From Candidatus Aminicenantota bacterium (GTDB lineage Bacteria > Acidobacteriota > Aminicenantia > Aminicenantales > Aminicenantaceae), in assembly GCA_030607635.1 (NCBI GenBank), contig JAUWJP010000015.1:1-15029 (forward strand): a stretch of DNA of 15,029 bases, written 5' to 3'. The notes under the pieces are model-generated. The model saw nothing but the letters and a program-made list of their open reading frames with translations. It was not told the origin of the DNA and ran no database searches. The translations under genes and the position numbers were made by a program. Of the stretch, positions 14,626 to 15,029 are shown in pieces (position 1 is the first letter of the stretch; each line of letters opens with the position of its first letter).

Positions 14626-15029
14626 TTACATGTCCTGAGATCGCTCGATAATAAATTCTGAAATCAGATCCAGCATCTTTTCGAAGTGTTCCGGTTTAGA
14701 GTATGTGTGGTCTGCACCTTCAATGATTTCAAGGCGGCAAATCTCGATTAAACATGCTGTTTTTCTGCACTGTTCGATAGGCACAGTCTCGTCGTCGTTT
14801 CCGTGCCCAATCCATGCCGGGATTTTGATTTTTTGGGCAGCCTCGTGTGCTTTAACTTTTTGCGCTTCTTCATAAAAGGAGTATTTTAATGTACGAGTTT
14901 CACCGCCCACTGCTGCGACTTCGATGATTCCCTTTTCTTTCCACTTTTTGATTTCTTGTTCATCCTCTCGAGAATGTATCAGGTCCAAATAATCCGAGAC
15001 CGGTGATTTTAAGGCCAAAACATACAGAT
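14626..15029 (-). CDS. Alpha/beta hydrolase, C-terminal part only (N-terminus beyond right edge)
   Basis: The frame is open to the right edge (a TTG at 15018 is not a convincing start; codons for LYV precede it), so only the last ~134 residues are present. Two triad residues are recognisable: Asp in GHGNDDETVP (a serine-hydrolase strand-7 loop) and His in GADHTYSKPEHF. The nucleophile serine must lie beyond the window. KSPVSDYLDL near the edge fits the lid region following the nucleophile strand. Probably a cytoplasmic esterase- or peptidase-like enzyme; the substrate is unknown. The gene ends ...IIERSQDM, 77 bases from the convergent ABM-like gene, and no terminator is evident between them. 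Confidence 0.82.
   Translation of the reverse strand, partial: LYVLALKSPVSDYLDLIHSREDEQEIKKWKEKGIIEVAAVGGETRTLKYSFYEEAQKVKAHEAAQKIKIPAWIGHGNDDETVPIEQCRKTACLIEICRLEIIEGADHTYSKPEHFEKMLDLISEFIIERSQDM

Overview
The window reads as chromosomal DNA of a moderately AT-rich, Gram-negative-type bacterium. A periplasmic adaptor protein, an inner-membrane MacB-like permease and an exported serine hydrolase all imply an envelope with a periplasm. The gene content (oligopeptidase B, Trk potassium uptake, an amino-acid permease, a glycine-rich RRM protein, a duplicated FtsX/MacB permease) together with short 'GGGCTTGAT...ATCAAGCCC' repeats would fit an uncultured peptidolytic lineage of the Acidobacteriota/Aminicenantes or FCB type. 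That placement is a guess; nothing here fixes the phylum. No rRNA, tRNA, CRISPR array, phage or complete insertion sequence was seen.

Layout, left to right. (1) The 3' part of an oligopeptidase B gene (+) enters from the left edge and ends against a convergent trkA-trkH operon (-), which has a good sigma70-type promoter. A repeat hairpin and a duplication of the peptidase gene's 3' end lie at this junction, and trkH reads through them. (2) A class C beta-lactamase-like serine hydrolase (-) is broken by a single-base frameshift. (3) A 99-residue TPR protein (+) follows, with its own promoter overlapped by a small palindrome. (4) An APC amino-acid permease (-) is flanked on both sides by composite repeat elements. 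(5) Next come two small plus-strand genes: a protein made of 18-residue amphipathic repeats, and an RRM RNA-binding protein with a strong promoter and a long structured leader. (6) After a 382-base gap come a membrane-fusion (MacA-like) adaptor and an 852-residue permease made of two head-to-tail MacB-type permease units, with no ATPase gene beside them. (7) The window closes with a small ABM-like protein (+) and the C-terminal part of an alpha/beta hydrolase (-) running off the right edge.

Functionally the window is mostly housekeeping: peptide breakdown (oligopeptidase B) and amino-acid transport are compatible with a peptide-using lifestyle, Trk supplies potassium, and the adaptor plus double permease form an export or envelope-transport module whose ATPase must be encoded elsewhere. 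I found no convincing new multi-gene system. The most distinctive items are the 18-residue-repeat protein, the duplicated permease without an ATPase, the composite repeat family, and a TrkH tail that has been written by repeat sequence.
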